In this document: positions 1 to 9,409 of the stretch, piece by piece
How positions within the stretch are numbered: the first letter of the stretch is position 1
Layout of the letters: each line of letters begins with the position of its first letter
Assembly (NCBI GenBank): GCA_036558645.1
Contig: DATBFG010000004.1
Location: forward strand, 1 to 64,000
Length of the DNA: 64,000 nucleotides
DNA from: DATBFG01 sp036558645
Lineage (GTDB): Bacteria > Acidobacteriota > Terriglobia > Terriglobales > Acidobacteriaceae
Direction of reading: 5' to 3'
The notes under the pieces: generated by a model
Seen by the model: only the letters and a program-made list of their open reading frames with translations
Told to the model about the DNA's origin: nothing
Databases searched by the model: none
Made by a program: the position numbers and the translations under genes

Positions 1-127
1 TGAGCTTGTCTTGACTTCGCGCAGCAAGCGCAAGCGTTGCGCCTGCTTGTGCCAGCTTCAGCGCGCAGGCACGTCCGATTCCCTGCGAGGCGCCGGTCAC
101 CACGGCAACTCTTCCTGCAAGCGACAT
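1..127 (-). CDS. SDR-family oxidoreductase, FabG-like (N-terminal part, cut by window edge)
   Basis: Only the first 42 codons are in the window; the gene runs off the left edge. The reading starts MSLAGRVAVVTGASQGIGRA and carries the Rossmann cofactor motif TGxxxGIG (residues 11-18), typical of short-chain dehydrogenases such as 3-oxoacyl-ACP reductase. An AAGGAG ribosome binding site lies 6 bases before the ATG. It lies downstream of the antiporter gene on the same strand, with about 30 bases between them. The substrate cannot be told from this part: FabG and other SDR enzymes share this N-terminus. Confidence 0.85.
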   Translation of the reverse strand, partial: MSLAGRVAVVTGASQGIGRACALKLAQAGATLALAARSQDKL

Positions 128-156
128 GAGTTTCTCCTTGCGGGTGAAAAGCTGGA

Positions 157-1350
157 TTATAAATTGACTTCCGCGGGCGCGGGTTCCTGCTGTGTACGTT
201 GGACCTCATGTCGAAACAAGATCCGCAATAAAGGCAGAGCGACGAGTGTGGTCACCGCCGTCATGAACACTACGATGGCATACGCAGATTGTGACACCAA
301 CCCCGACTGCAGTCCTACCAATGCGACGATGAGCGCAACCTCGCCTCGTGGCACCATGCCGATCCCGACCTGAAACACCGCACTCCAACCACTGCGATAA
401 AGAGGCAGTCCGCAGCCGACGACTTTAGAAACCACGGCCAGGACAGAAACTACGCAGGCGGTTATGAGCATGTCACCACTGAAGAGTTGAATATTCAGGC
501 GAGCACCGATCGTGAAAAAGAAGAACGGCGCAAGGAATGCCGTGATGCCCGCAACCCGGGGTAGCAGGTTCCATTCCGGCGCGTAGTCAGAAAATATCAA
601 TCCTGCGAAAAATGCGCCGATGATTGCCGCAATGCCGATGGTCACAGCGAGCCACGACAGAAAGAGACAAATGGCCAATGCAAGAATCAGGGACGCATTT
701 GCAGTAGAGAGATGCTCCACGCCGGGTTGAATCCGGCGAACGATGCGCGGAGCAACGAATATCATGAACAGCGCGAAAGCGGCGGCTTCAGCGATCAGGA
801 CGCCCAGGTGCGTCCATTGCAGACCCTGCCCTGCCAGGCCTCCCACGATGGCGAGCAGTACCATGCCGAGGATGTCGTCAAACACCGCAGCCGCGAGAAT
901 AATTTTTGAACTTCTTTTGTTCAGTACCTGCAGGTCAGCCAGTACCCGCGCCGTGATCGCGACACTGGTTGCTACCATCGCCGCCGCAACGAATATGGCC
1001 TCGCTCGAGTGGTCGCCGCGTAATTTCATATACGCGAAGCCCATTACAAACGGCAGCACCACACCGCCGGTCGCAACCGCCAGCGACTTGCGCCCAAGCC
1101 GAATCAGATCGCGCGGACTGGTCTCCAGCCCAGCGCTGAACAACACGAAGATTGCTCCGATCTCCGCGACGGAGTGAATGGTATCGCTCGGAACAACCCA
1201 CCCCAACGCATAAGGGCCAAGTAGAACGCCGGCGAGGATTTCACCAAGGACAGCAGGGAGGCGGAGCCGTTCAAATACCTCTCCCACAACCTTCGCGGTC
1301 ACGAAAATCGCGAAGAGCTCCAGAAGGAGAGCACTTGGTCCAAAAGGCAT
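157..1350 (-). CDS. Cation:proton antiporter, CPA2 family (KefB/NapA-like)
   Basis: A 397-residue polytopic inner-membrane protein made almost entirely of hydrophobic helices. The family's N-terminal PxxxGEILAGxLLGP signature is at residues 32-46, and the paired aspartates expected in the ion-binding core are at 158-159 (AVFDDILG). It should exchange Na+ or K+ for H+. There is no C-terminal RCK/TrkA-N domain, so it is the membrane unit only. An upstream TTG (1392) would add 14 unlikely residues, so I chose the ATG at 1350, although it has no clear ribosome binding site. A second CPA2 antiporter, not closely similar, is at 23156-24448. Confidence 0.85.
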   Translation of the reverse strand: MPFGPSALLLELFAIFVTAKVVGEVFERLRLPAVLGEILAGVLLGPYALGWVVPSDTIHSVAEIGAIFVLFSAGLETSPRDLIRLGRKSLAVATGGVVLPFVMGFAYMKLRGDHSSEAIFVAAAMVATSVAITARVLADLQVLNKRSSKIILAAAVFDDILGMVLLAIVGGLAGQGLQWTHLGVLIAEAAAFALFMIFVAPRIVRRIQPGVEHLSTANASLILALAICLFLSWLAVTIGIAAIIGAFFAGLIFSDYAPEWNLLPRVAGITAFLAPFFFFTIGARLNIQLFSGDMLITACVVSVLAVVSKVVGCGLPLYRSGWSAVFQVGIGMVPRGEVALIVALVGLQSGLVSQSAYAIVVFMTAVTTLVALPLLRILFRHEVQRTQQEPAPAEVNL

Positions 1351-1443
1351 ACGATGAAAACGCAGAATATGACGAATGCTTCTCTGTCGCAAGCAAACTC
1401 GAGAGCTGCAGGCACGAAAGGGTGAGCTCCGGGAGCGTATGAA

Positions 1444-2178
1444 TTAGCACACCCGCTGCAAAGGCCAGAGGAGCACCTCGATTTTGCTAGAAAAGTGGAG
1501 CAGCGGAGCAACCTTAGGGACAACAATACCCGCAGCGCTGAACATCGTGAAGCATTCCATCTGAGCTGCCGCATTTTGGAGTGGCCATGGATGATGGTGA
1601 ATGTCCCCTCGATAAACGCGGCCATTCGCGACGCTGTAGAGACAGTATCGCTCCGTGAGCCAATGCTCGAGTGTTCCCTTCGCGCGAAGCTGCACCGGGG
1701 CAATTGGGTGATAGCTCGCGCGGAAGGTGGCGTTCCCAACTAATCTCGTTGAAGCGTATTCAATCCCGCCATTCTCATGGCTAACGGACATTTGCGCGCG
1801 GAAATACGGCAGATGATAGAAGGTGCGCGCTGCCCACACGGCTAAACTCTTGGTGACATCCAGGCTGAAGAAGAACACTCCCGGCTTGTCGTCGAGGACG
1901 ACGTATGTTCGCACGTTGAGTTCCGGAAACTCCGAGTGTCCCGGAATAGGTGGCAAGCCGCGCGCACGAATCCCGCTCATGTGAAACGGAGCGACCGCGA
2001 TCCAGCAGGATCCGTCAAACGTATCAAGCGGGAGAACTTGCGGAACCAGCGGCCGGATCAGGTCCGCCGAAATAGGCCAGTGCGCAAACAGCAGATCGTT
2101 CCACGTCTGCGTCATGATCCATGGATCTGAGGGAAGCGGCCATGGTCGATGCGCGACTTCGCTAAGCAACCGGTGCAC
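1444..2178 (-). CDS. DUF2071 (YqjF-like) family protein
   Basis: A predicted cytoplasmic protein of about 244 residues, function unknown. It has the hallmarks of the DUF2071/YqjF family: RPWPLPSDPW near the start, then LLFAHWP, LRPLVP-like and PFHMSGIRARGLPPIPG, FPELNVRTYV. The start is uncertain. The reading frame extends into the preceding gene (to 2286), and conservation begins just before RPWP, so I chose the GTG at 2178; an ATG at 2118 is possible but would cut into the conserved part. The gene upstream on the same strand stops at 2252, so the two may be co-transcribed. Confidence 0.75.
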   Translation of the reverse strand: MHRLLSEVAHRPWPLPSDPWIMTQTWNDLLFAHWPISADLIRPLVPQVLPLDTFDGSCWIAVAPFHMSGIRARGLPPIPGHSEFPELNVRTYVVLDDKPGVFFFSLDVTKSLAVWAARTFYHLPYFRAQMSVSHENGGIEYASTRLVGNATFRASYHPIAPVQLRAKGTLEHWLTERYCLYSVANGRVYRGDIHHHPWPLQNAAAQMECFTMFSAAGIVVPKVAPLLHFSSKIEVLLWPLQRVC

Positions 2179-2251
2179 GAGTATTGTGGCGGCGGGCAGG
2201 AATGATTGTCGAGCAATCGATCGTACCGACCGTCGATCAGTGTTGGAAAAA

Positions 2252-3082
2252 TTACGGCGTGGGTACTTGCAGGGCCACCTGCGCAACGCTGGTTTCTGGA
2301 CGGTAATCCTGCTGATAGATATCTACGACTGCGCGTCCGATAATGCGGGCGAGAGCTTCCGAGTGCATATGAATCGGAAAGGTGAAAGCCCCAACGTCAG
2401 CGTAGTCTTGGATAAAGTCGATTTTTCTGATGAAAAACGACGGTGATTTCACGACCGAGCCCTCCACCCGAACCAAGCTGCCAGTGTAAGCGTCGAGGTA
2501 GACATGCCCTTTGAACATGCCTGCGCGCTTCTTGCGAGGCTTCACCTGGAAATCGTGGACAGTGCGGCCATTCACCTGGCTAGTCCCTTTTGATGAGAAC
2601 TTGTAGTTCACAACTGTCAGGGCAGTGAGGAAAGTGTCATCTTTCTGAACATGATCAACTTCCGACTGCAGCAGTCGGGTGATGACGTTGTTCTTAACAA
2701 ATTTGTCGCCGGTGAACTCTACACTTTTAAAGACGAGCGTGCGTGGCGCCGCGAAGTAACGTTCTAGCCTCAATTCGCCTTGCTGTTGAGTCTCCGGTAG
2801 TTCCGCCCGAATGAGCGTTTTGGCGGAGTACGACGCGAGGGTTCCGGACTGCATTTCCCAGCGGCGCTGGTATGCCTGCAGGGCGAGTTCCGGTGTCATC
2901 CGGGGAAGTGTTGCGGCAACATCCAATGGGGCAGGCTTCTGCGCATTACCCGCAACGATATCTGCCGGAAGGAGATACGAGGGTCTTGCCTCGCCATTCG
3001 AGGCCGAAGCCACCAGGCGCGGAACTTGGGCAACAGAAATCCCGCTCCAACCAATTACAAGTAAGAGAAAAAGACGGTTCAT
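2252..3082 (-). CDS. Secreted hypothetical protein, outer-membrane lipoprotein-sorting-like
   Basis: 276 residues starting with a signal peptide (MNRLFLLLVIGWSGISVAQ). The mature part resembles the LolA/LolB-like fold proteins in acidobacteria: a statement such as YSAKTLIRAELPETQQQGELRLERYF followed by alternating beta-strand segments and a later FKGHVYLDAYTGSLVRVEG. I infer a periplasmic lipid- or lipoprotein-handling role from this general look only; no catalytic motif is visible. The frame opens at 3250, but the ATG at 3082 directly precedes the signal peptide and is the convincing start. Confidence 0.65.
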   Translation of the reverse strand: MNRLFLLLVIGWSGISVAQVPRLVASASNGEARPSYLLPADIVAGNAQKPAPLDVAATLPRMTPELALQAYQRRWEMQSGTLASYSAKTLIRAELPETQQQGELRLERYFAAPRTLVFKSVEFTGDKFVKNNVITRLLQSEVDHVQKDDTFLTALTVVNYKFSSKGTSQVNGRTVHDFQVKPRKKRAGMFKGHVYLDAYTGSLVRVEGSVVKSPSFFIRKIDFIQDYADVGAFTFPIHMHSEALARIIGRAVVDIYQQDYRPETSVAQVALQVPTP

Positions 3083-3336
3083 GAAAAAGGTGATCTGTAT
3101 TTTATAAATGATTCCCCGATTTCTGAAAAGTCGCAGAAGTAAACAAAAGCTCATCCGATGGTAACTATTCGGGCTCGAATGGCGAAAGAGTCCGTCGACG
3201 TGATTGGTTGTACTTCCTGCATAGATGTAGGCTCTGCCCTTATTTTCCATGTTCTTGGCCGACGCATCGATTCAGCATTGCGGGACCGATGCCTCGCAAG
3301 TAAGATTTCTGTTCCCTTTGAGGTCACCGATAATTG

Positions 3337-4914
3337 ATGCCAGAAGTAACCGCTGCTCCGATTTCTCCGACCATGGATCCACCCTGCGAGCCGGGCGTAG
3401 AAGTTTTCGCCGTGTATGGCGCTGAGCCTGAAGTTCAGGCCTATGCCATGGCGAAGTATTCCCGCTCCGCGCTCTCGATGAAAGAGTCGCTGAAGGAAAT
3501 CAGCCAGCAGAAAGCAGAGAAGTTTCTCAATACTTTCTACTTTCAGTACGGGCATCGCTCAATCGCGGATTTAGCCCACATCGCCATGGCGATCGAGCGC
3601 CTCTCGATCCTTGCAGCGATTGCGGTGGCCGATGAGCAGCGCTGGGATGGCCAGGAGCGCTCGACACGCTATCAGGATTTCAAAAAGGGAGGGTACTTCA
3701 CCCCTGACTTCGGTACGAACGAAGAGGCGCGTCGCCTTTACCGTGCGACCATTGATGAATTATCCGCTGAGTATGCGACAGCATCCGAACAAGTCTTTCG
3801 ATACCTCGTCGACATAACGGCGCGACCGGCGGAGATGAAGCAGGAGGCCTATGAACGCACATTGTGGGCGCGGGCCTTTGATATCTCGAGGTACCTGCTG
3901 CCGCTGGCGACCAACACTTCTCTGGGACAGATCGTCAATGCACGCACGCTCGAGACGCAGGTCGCAAGGCTGCTCTCCTCGGGTTTCAGCGAGATTCGGC
4001 GTCTCGGAGGGTTATTGAAGGAAGCTGCATCATCGCCCGCCTACAACGTGAATCAAGAATCACTCACGCGCTTGGTGAACGAAATCCGCGAGGTTGATTC
4101 GTCCATGGGAGAGCGCGCCGAGCAGGAGCTATTGCGTGAGGTTCGCGTCGGCCCCACGCTCGTAAAATATGCCAATGCCAGCGAATACGAACTGAAAACG
4201 CGCCATGAGTTGCGACAGGCCGCGGCTGATTTGATGAAAGGCGCGGATGTCGAACCCGCGCCAGTGGTGGATTTGCTCGACGAAGAACCGCTTGAAGTTG
4301 AGCTGGCAACCACTCTGCTCTATGAGCATTGCGATTACTCGTATCGCCAACTTCGGAGCGCGGTCCAAAGTTGCGGAGAGAAACGACGCCAGGAATTCAT
4401 CGATCTGGGCTTACGGCATCGCAGCAAGCACGATGAGATGCAACGCGCCTTTTGCGCAGGACAGCAGTTTCGCTTCGACATCCTGATGGATATCGGAGGA
4501 TTCCGCGACATGCATCGTCACCGCCGCTGCGTGCAGATTGGCCAGGGATTCACCACGGCACATGGCTACGACACTCCCGAAGAGCTACAGGCAGCGGGCG
4601 CACTCGAAAGCTATCAGGCGACGATGCAGTGCACCGTGAAAGCAATCGAACAGCTGGGCCGGGCATCACTGCCTGAGAGCCCAGAAAACTCTCAGTATGC
4701 GATCCCACTCGCATTCCGAAAGCGCACCTTATTCAAGATGGACTTCGCCGAGGTGGTCTATATCTCAGAACTGCGGACCGGTGCGGCTGGGCACATCTCC
4801 TACCGCAAAGTCGCTTACGCGATGTACGACGCGTTGGCGCAAAGGTATCCGACCTTAGCGAAACACGTTCGAGTGACGGATGTGCGTGAACCGGTAGACT
4901 TGCTGAAGCGATAA
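3337..4914 (+). CDS. Tandem ThyX-like (FAD-dependent thymidylate synthase family) protein
   Basis: 525 residues, about twice a classical ThyX (210-260), with two ThyX-like halves. The N-terminal half has GHRSIADLAHIAMAIERLS and then ERSTRYQDF, matching the GHxSxxEHxxF...ExSxRY region of ThyX. The C-terminal half has FRDMHRHRRCVQIGQGF and ends with ISELRTGAAGHISYRKV. The usual RHRxxSxxxxS signature is not present in canonical form in either half, so thymidylate synthase activity (dUMP to dTMP with methylene-THF and FADH2) is probable by family but not certain. ATG at 3337; a TTG sits one codon before it. Convergent with purM. Confidence 0.75.
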   Translation: MPEVTAAPISPTMDPPCEPGVEVFAVYGAEPEVQAYAMAKYSRSALSMKESLKEISQQKAEKFLNTFYFQYGHRSIADLAHIAMAIERLSILAAIAVADEQRWDGQERSTRYQDFKKGGYFTPDFGTNEEARRLYRATIDELSAEYATASEQVFRYLVDITARPAEMKQEAYERTLWARAFDISRYLLPLATNTSLGQIVNARTLETQVARLLSSGFSEIRRLGGLLKEAASSPAYNVNQESLTRLVNEIREVDSSMGERAEQELLREVRVGPTLVKYANASEYELKTRHELRQAAADLMKGADVEPAPVVDLLDEEPLEVELATTLLYEHCDYSYRQLRSAVQSCGEKRRQEFIDLGLRHRSKHDEMQRAFCAGQQFRFDILMDIGGFRDMHRHRRCVQIGQGFTTAHGYDTPEELQAAGALESYQATMQCTVKAIEQLGRASLPESPENSQYAIPLAFRKRTLFKMDFAEVVYISELRTGAAGHISYRKVAYAMYDALAQRYPTLAKHVRVTDVREPVDLLKR

Positions 4915-4944
4915 GTGGAAAGTGCGTACTGCGCTCGAGGGTTC

Positions 4945-4980
4945 AAATCTGAGATCTGAAAATCAGCAATCTGAGATCGG
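4945..4980. repeat. Heptad-period degenerate repeat (AATCTGA type)
   Basis: The gap between the convergent thyX-like gene and purM holds words AAATCTG / AGATCTG / AAAATCAG / CAATCTG / AGATCGG, that is a 7-base period with one 8-base unit. The same word family recurs at 14534-14620. It may act as a bidirectional 3' structure, but no T-run follows. Confidence 0.7.
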
Positions 4981-4982
4981 CT

Positions 4983-6035
4983 CTACGTGTAAATCACCTT
5001 GCGGTCACCCTTCACAATTCTTCCGATCGTGAACGGCTTTTCTCCCGCACGTTCCAGAACCGTCTGAGCTTTCTTGAACTTCTTGGAAGGAATCACCAGC
5101 ACCATCCCAATCCCCATGTTGAAGGTGCGGAGCATTTCATCCTGTGGAACATTGCCCAGGGTCTGCAGGTGATCGAATACCGGAGGAATCGGCCAGGAGC
5201 CAAGCTCAATGACCGCAGCCACTCCACGAGGAAGAACCCGGGGAAAGTTCTCGGTAATACCGCCGCCCGTGATGTGCGCCATGGCCGCCACACACTCGCC
5301 ATCTACCAGACGTTTGATGGCAGGCCAGTAGCTCTTGTGAGTTCGCATCAGTTCATTTCCGACCTTGCCCTTGAGTTCGTTTACGTACGTCTCAGGCGTG
5401 TAGCGGGCAACGTCGAACAGCAGCTTTCTGGCGAGAGAGTAGCCGTTGGTATGCAGTCCATTGGAAGCCAGTCCAAGAACCACATCGCCGATCTCCACCG
5501 TTTTTCCAGTGACTATTTTTTCGCGGTCGACGACGCCGACAATGAATCCGGCAAGGTCATACTCTCCTTCTGGGTAGAAACCGGGCATTTCAGCGGTTTC
5601 ACCGCCGATAAGAGCACAGCCGTTGTGTTTGCATGCGTCGGCAAGTCCCTCAATCACCTTCTCTGCGATCTCGGGATCGAGCTTTCCCGTGGCGAGATAA
5701 TCCATGAAAAACAGCGGCGCTGCGCCCTGAACCGCGATATCGTTTACGCAGTGATTCACCAGATCGGTGCCGATCGTGTGGTGAACTCCCATCTCGAAGG
5801 CGACTTTCAGTTTTGTGCCTACGCCATCCACGCTCGAAACCAGCACCGGATCTATGTACTTAGTCTTATCGACTGAGAAGAGTCCGCCGAAGCCGCCGAT
5901 CTCGCTGAGCACGCCTCGCGTGAAGGTCTTATGGGCCAGGTACTTGATACGCTTTTTGGTGCGCGTCGCGCGGTCGATGTCCACACCCGCGTCAGCGTAG
6001 GTGACGCCGTTAGTTTTTGGGGATTCCTGGTCCAC
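4983..6035 (-). CDS. purM: Phosphoribosylformylglycinamidine cyclo-ligase (AIR synthetase)
   Basis: 350 residues, the normal length of PurM. It closes FGAM to 5-aminoimidazole ribonucleotide using ATP, the fifth step of purine synthesis. Visible motifs: VDGVGTK (69-75), GTDLVNHCVNDI (89-100), GGETAEMPG and NGLHTNGYSLAR. The N-terminus shows the expected TYADAGVDID. The start is a GTG at 6035; no better downstream start precedes the conserved N-terminus. It stands alone, not next to other pur genes. Confidence 0.97.
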   Translation of the reverse strand: MDQESPKTNGVTYADAGVDIDRATRTKKRIKYLAHKTFTRGVLSEIGGFGGLFSVDKTKYIDPVLVSSVDGVGTKLKVAFEMGVHHTIGTDLVNHCVNDIAVQGAAPLFFMDYLATGKLDPEIAEKVIEGLADACKHNGCALIGGETAEMPGFYPEGEYDLAGFIVGVVDREKIVTGKTVEIGDVVLGLASNGLHTNGYSLARKLLFDVARYTPETYVNELKGKVGNELMRTHKSYWPAIKRLVDGECVAAMAHITGGGITENFPRVLPRGVAAVIELGSWPIPPVFDHLQTLGNVPQDEMLRTFNMGIGMVLVIPSKKFKKAQTVLERAGEKPFTIGRIVKGDRKVIYT

Positions 6036-6241
6036 GGGAGTTATCCGTCTACTTGTGAAACGTGAGGAAAACTTTCTGGAATTTTATTCGAGCGCGGGTC
6101 ATTGTAGCACGAACGCCAGCCCGCTTATGTACACGACATGACCACTTTCGGAAATTAGTAAGTCGAAAGGAAAAGGAATTATCAGCGACGAGCGACACTA
6201 CTCGCGCATGCTCTGAATGAGCTGGCTCCGGGCCAAATTCG

Positions 6242-6397
6242 CTATCGTGCCAGAAACTGCGAGACGTAGTACGCGAGAATGCCAAACAAGGCCAATCCTG
6301 AGATGCCGTAGGCAGTCAATACCCAGACATTGCGGCCTTCGTGTTTGCATGGTGCTTTTGAGGTTGTTGAAGGATTACTGATGGCCCGTTCTTCCAT
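6242..6397 (-). CDS. Small single-span membrane protein
   Basis: 51 residues: a polar N-terminus with one Cys and one His, then one hydrophobic helix (about residues 25-47, VWVLTAYGISGLALFGILAY) ending in QFLAR. A strong GGAGG ribosome binding site lies 5 bases before the ATG at 6397, which is the best evidence that it is translated. I do not recognise the family. The layout (short cytoplasmic tail, one C-terminal helix) resembles small tail-anchored accessory proteins, but this is only a resemblance. It is divergent from the acyl-CoA synthetase gene. Confidence 0.6.
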   Translation of the reverse strand: MEERAISNPSTTSKAPCKHEGRNVWVLTAYGISGLALFGILAYYVSQFLAR

Positions 6398-6614
6398 GAA
6401 GCCTCCGGTGCCGATCTTTACAGAGCAGCGCCCTGGATTATTTCCCCACACTGCCAAGAGGCAGGTCTGATGCGGCGGATTTTACTACGACTCCTGGGCA
6501 GCGCGAGCAAAAATCGAGAGAAGGGACATCTGCTCGGGGTATGCTGGCGTCTGCAACCGCGCTGTCACAAGTCACTGACAGTCCATACCGAGTACCGGTA
6601 AACTTACGCGCGTT

Positions 6615-9374
6615 ATGACCGGCACAAAGGCCATCAACAAGATCGGAGAACCGGCCCACGATCGGGCCCACGACGTTTTGCGCTCCGAAGGCCACCCCTT
6701 GGACGCGATCTTCGCTCCCCGCAATGTAGCGGTTGTCGGAGCGACTGATCGCGAAGGCAGCATCGGACGGGCGGTGATGTGGAGCCTGGCGAGCAGCCCG
6801 TTTCGCGGAACCGTGTACCCCGTCAGCGACAAGCGAACCAGCGTCCTCGGCATCAAGGCGTACCCTCGGATTACAGACATTCCGGCGCGAGTCGATTTGG
6901 CCGTGATCGTGACTCCTGCCGTCAAGGTTCCCGAAATCGTAGGCGAGTGCGTGAGTTGCGGAGTAGGCGGAACCATCGTGATCTCCGCTGGCTTTAAGGA
7001 GCATGGCGACGCCGGCAAGGACTTGGAACGCCAGATCCTCGAGCGCATGCGAGGAAGTCGTCTTCGTCTCATTGGGCCAAACTGTTTGGGAGTGATGAAC
7101 CCAATCACCGGATTGAACGCGACATTCGCTCCGCACATTGCGCTTCCGGGAAATGTAGCCTTCATTAGCCAGAGTGGCGCATTATGTACCGCAATTCTCG
7201 ATTGGTGCCAGAAAGAGATGGTTGGCTTTAGTGCATTTGTTTCGGTGGGGTCCATGCTCGACGTGGGATGGGGAGACCTCATCGACTACCTGGGGAACGA
7301 TGCGCGCACCCATAGCATTGTGATGTACATGGAGACCGTCGGGGATGCGCGGTCCTTCCTCTCAGCCGCCCGAGAAGTCACGCTCAGCAAGCCAGTCATC
7401 ATCATCAAGGCAGGACGAACCGAAGCCGCGGCCCACGCGGCGGCATCACACACCGGATCGCTGACTGGGAGTGATGAAGTGCTCGACGCCGCCTTCCGCC
7501 GGTCAGGCGTTCTGCGAGTGAATACGATTGCCGATCTCTTCTATATGGCGGACGTGCTGTCAAAACAGCCGCGTCCAAAGGGTCCGAGGCTGGCGATTGT
7601 CACCAATGCCGGTGGTCCGGGGGTTTTGGCGGCGGACTCTCTGATCGCAAACGGAGGTGAGTTAGCTTCCATCACACCCAAATCGATGCTGGAACTCGAT
7701 ACTTTGCTTCCGCCGCATTGGAGTCACAGCAACCCTCTCGACATCCTTGGAGACGCGAATCCTGAAAAGTACGGAAGAGTGGCGCAGATCGCCGCGAACG
7801 ACCCAAATGTCGATGGACTCTTGGCGATCATTTGTCCGCAAGGCCTAGCCGAACCCACACAGACTGCTGAGCAGATGAAGGTGCTGGCCAAGAGCACGGG
7901 TAAGCCGATCATCGCTAGTTGGATGGGCGGCGACGATGTCGCCAAAGGGCGCGACATCCTGAACAGTTCAGGCATTCCTACATTCCCCTTTCCCGACACT
8001 GCCGCCAAAGTCTTCCATTACATGTGGAAGTACAGCTACAACCTGCACGGTCTTTACGAAACGCCCGTCTTACGCGAAGAAGGAGACCAGAGCGCTGATC
8101 GCGGATCGGCAGAGCAAATCATTCAACGTGCGCGGCAGGCAGGACGCACGATTCTTACGGAAGTCGAGTCGAAGGATCTGTTGTCGTCCTACGGGATTCC
8201 AAGTGTCCGCACGCTCGTCGCTGCCTCCGTCGACGAAGCTGTCGCCAAGGCAGACGAACTAGGTTATCCAGTGGTCTTGAAGTTGTTCTCCGAGAGCATC
8301 ACGCATAAGACAGACGTCGGCGGCGTGCAATTGAATCTGCGCGACGCAGGCGGCGTTCGACGGGCATACAGCGAAATCGAACGTTCCGTGCAGGAGAAGG
8401 CCGGGGCAGGCCACTTCCTTGGCGTCAGCGTTCAGCCTATGGTGCGGCTCGACGGATACGAAATCATCGTCGGCTCAAGTGTCGATCCGCAGTTCGGGCC
8501 GGTTTTGCTCTTCGGCGCAGGCGGTCAGTTGGTCGAAGTGTTCAAGGACCGCGCCCTTTCGTTGCCACCCCTCAATACGACGCTGGCACGGCGTTTTATG
8601 GAGCAGACCAAAGTTTTCGACGCTTTGCGGGGCGTCCGTGGCCGAAAAGCAGTTGATCTGGAATCGCTCGAAGAGTTGTTAGTGCGCTTCAGCCAGTTGG
8701 TGGTCGAACAACGTTGGATTCGTGAGATCGACATCAATCCACTACTTGCTTCGCCGGACAAGTTGCTGGCACTCGACGCTCGCGTCGTGATTTATGGGCC
8801 GGATGTGAGAGAGGAGAATCTGCCGCGACTGGCCATTCGGCCTTACCCCACGCAGTATGTGAAGCCATGGACCATGAAGAACGGAGATTCGGCCACGATC
8901 CGCCCGATTCGTCCCGAGGATGAGCCCCTGCTGATCAAATTGCACCAGGCCCTATCAGAGCGAACCGTGTACTTGCGCTACTTCCAACCACTCAAGCTCA
9001 GCCAGCGCACGGCGCACGAGCGACTGACCCGCATCTGCTTCATTGACTACGACCGCGAGATGGCGCTGGTTGTCGAGCGCAGGAATGCGGAAGGCTTAGC
9101 CGAAATCGTTGGGATCGGGCGTCTGAGCAAGTTGCGCGGCCGGGACGAGGCGGAACTGGCCGTTCTGGTCGACGATCGCTTTCAGCACCTGGGCATGGGC
9201 ACGGAACTTTACCGCCGCCTAATCGATGTGGCACGGGCAGAGAAAGTGGGAAAGGTGGTTTCCACTTTGCTTTCGGAAAACCAGGAGATGAAGGCGATCT
9301 GTCAGAAGATGGGATTCTCTCTGAAATCGAATCTCGAGGATGGAACGATCCAGGCAGAGTTGGTGGTCACGTAG
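6615..9374 (+). CDS. ADP-forming acyl-CoA synthetase fused to GNAT acetyltransferase (Pat-like)
   Basis: 919 residues. Order: CoA-binding domain (about 30-130, VVGATDREGSIG), succinyl-CoA ligase-like domain, the phosphohistidine loop ASHTGSLTGSDE (His at 279), an ATP-grasp domain (about 500-730), then a C-terminal GNAT domain (about 750-919) with acetyl-CoA motif FQHLGMGTEL (856-866). This is the architecture of the Pat/YfiQ protein lysine acetyltransferases. In enteric Pat the synthetase part is inactive and regulatory; here the phosphohistidine is kept, so the synthetase half may work. Likely roles are acyl-CoA formation from short acids and Nepsilon-acetylation of metabolic enzymes such as Acs. 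The ATG at 6615 is the first in frame. Confidence 0.9.
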   Translation: MTGTKAINKIGEPAHDRAHDVLRSEGHPLDAIFAPRNVAVVGATDREGSIGRAVMWSLASSPFRGTVYPVSDKRTSVLGIKAYPRITDIPARVDLAVIVTPAVKVPEIVGECVSCGVGGTIVISAGFKEHGDAGKDLERQILERMRGSRLRLIGPNCLGVMNPITGLNATFAPHIALPGNVAFISQSGALCTAILDWCQKEMVGFSAFVSVGSMLDVGWGDLIDYLGNDARTHSIVMYMETVGDARSFLSAAREVTLSKPVIIIKAGRTEAAAHAAASHTGSLTGSDEVLDAAFRRSGVLRVNTIADLFYMADVLSKQPRPKGPRLAIVTNAGGPGVLAADSLIANGGELASITPKSMLELDTLLPPHWSHSNPLDILGDANPEKYGRVAQIAANDPNVDGLLAIICPQGLAEPTQTAEQMKVLAKSTGKPIIASWMGGDDVAKGRDILNSSGIPTFPFPDTAAKVFHYMWKYSYNLHGLYETPVLREEGDQSADRGSAEQIIQRARQAGRTILTEVESKDLLSSYGIPSVRTLVAASVDEAVAKADELGYPVVLKLFSESITHKTDVGGVQLNLRDAGGVRRAYSEIERSVQEKAGAGHFLGVSVQPMVRLDGYEIIVGSSVDPQFGPVLLFGAGGQLVEVFKDRALSLPPLNTTLARRFMEQTKVFDALRGVRGRKAVDLESLEELLVRFSQLVVEQRWIREIDINPLLASPDKLLALDARVVIYGPDVREENLPRLAIRPYPTQYVKPWTMKNGDSATIRPIRPEDEPLLIKLHQALSERTVYLRYFQPLKLSQRTAHERLTRICFIDYDREMALVVERRNAEGLAEIVGIGRLSKLRGRDEAELAVLVDDRFQHLGMGTELYRRLIDVARAEKVGKVVSTLLSENQEMKAICQKMGFSLKSNLEDGTIQAELVVT

Positions 9375-9409
9375 CCCAGCACGGGTATTCAGAAGGGACG
9401 GGCACACAC

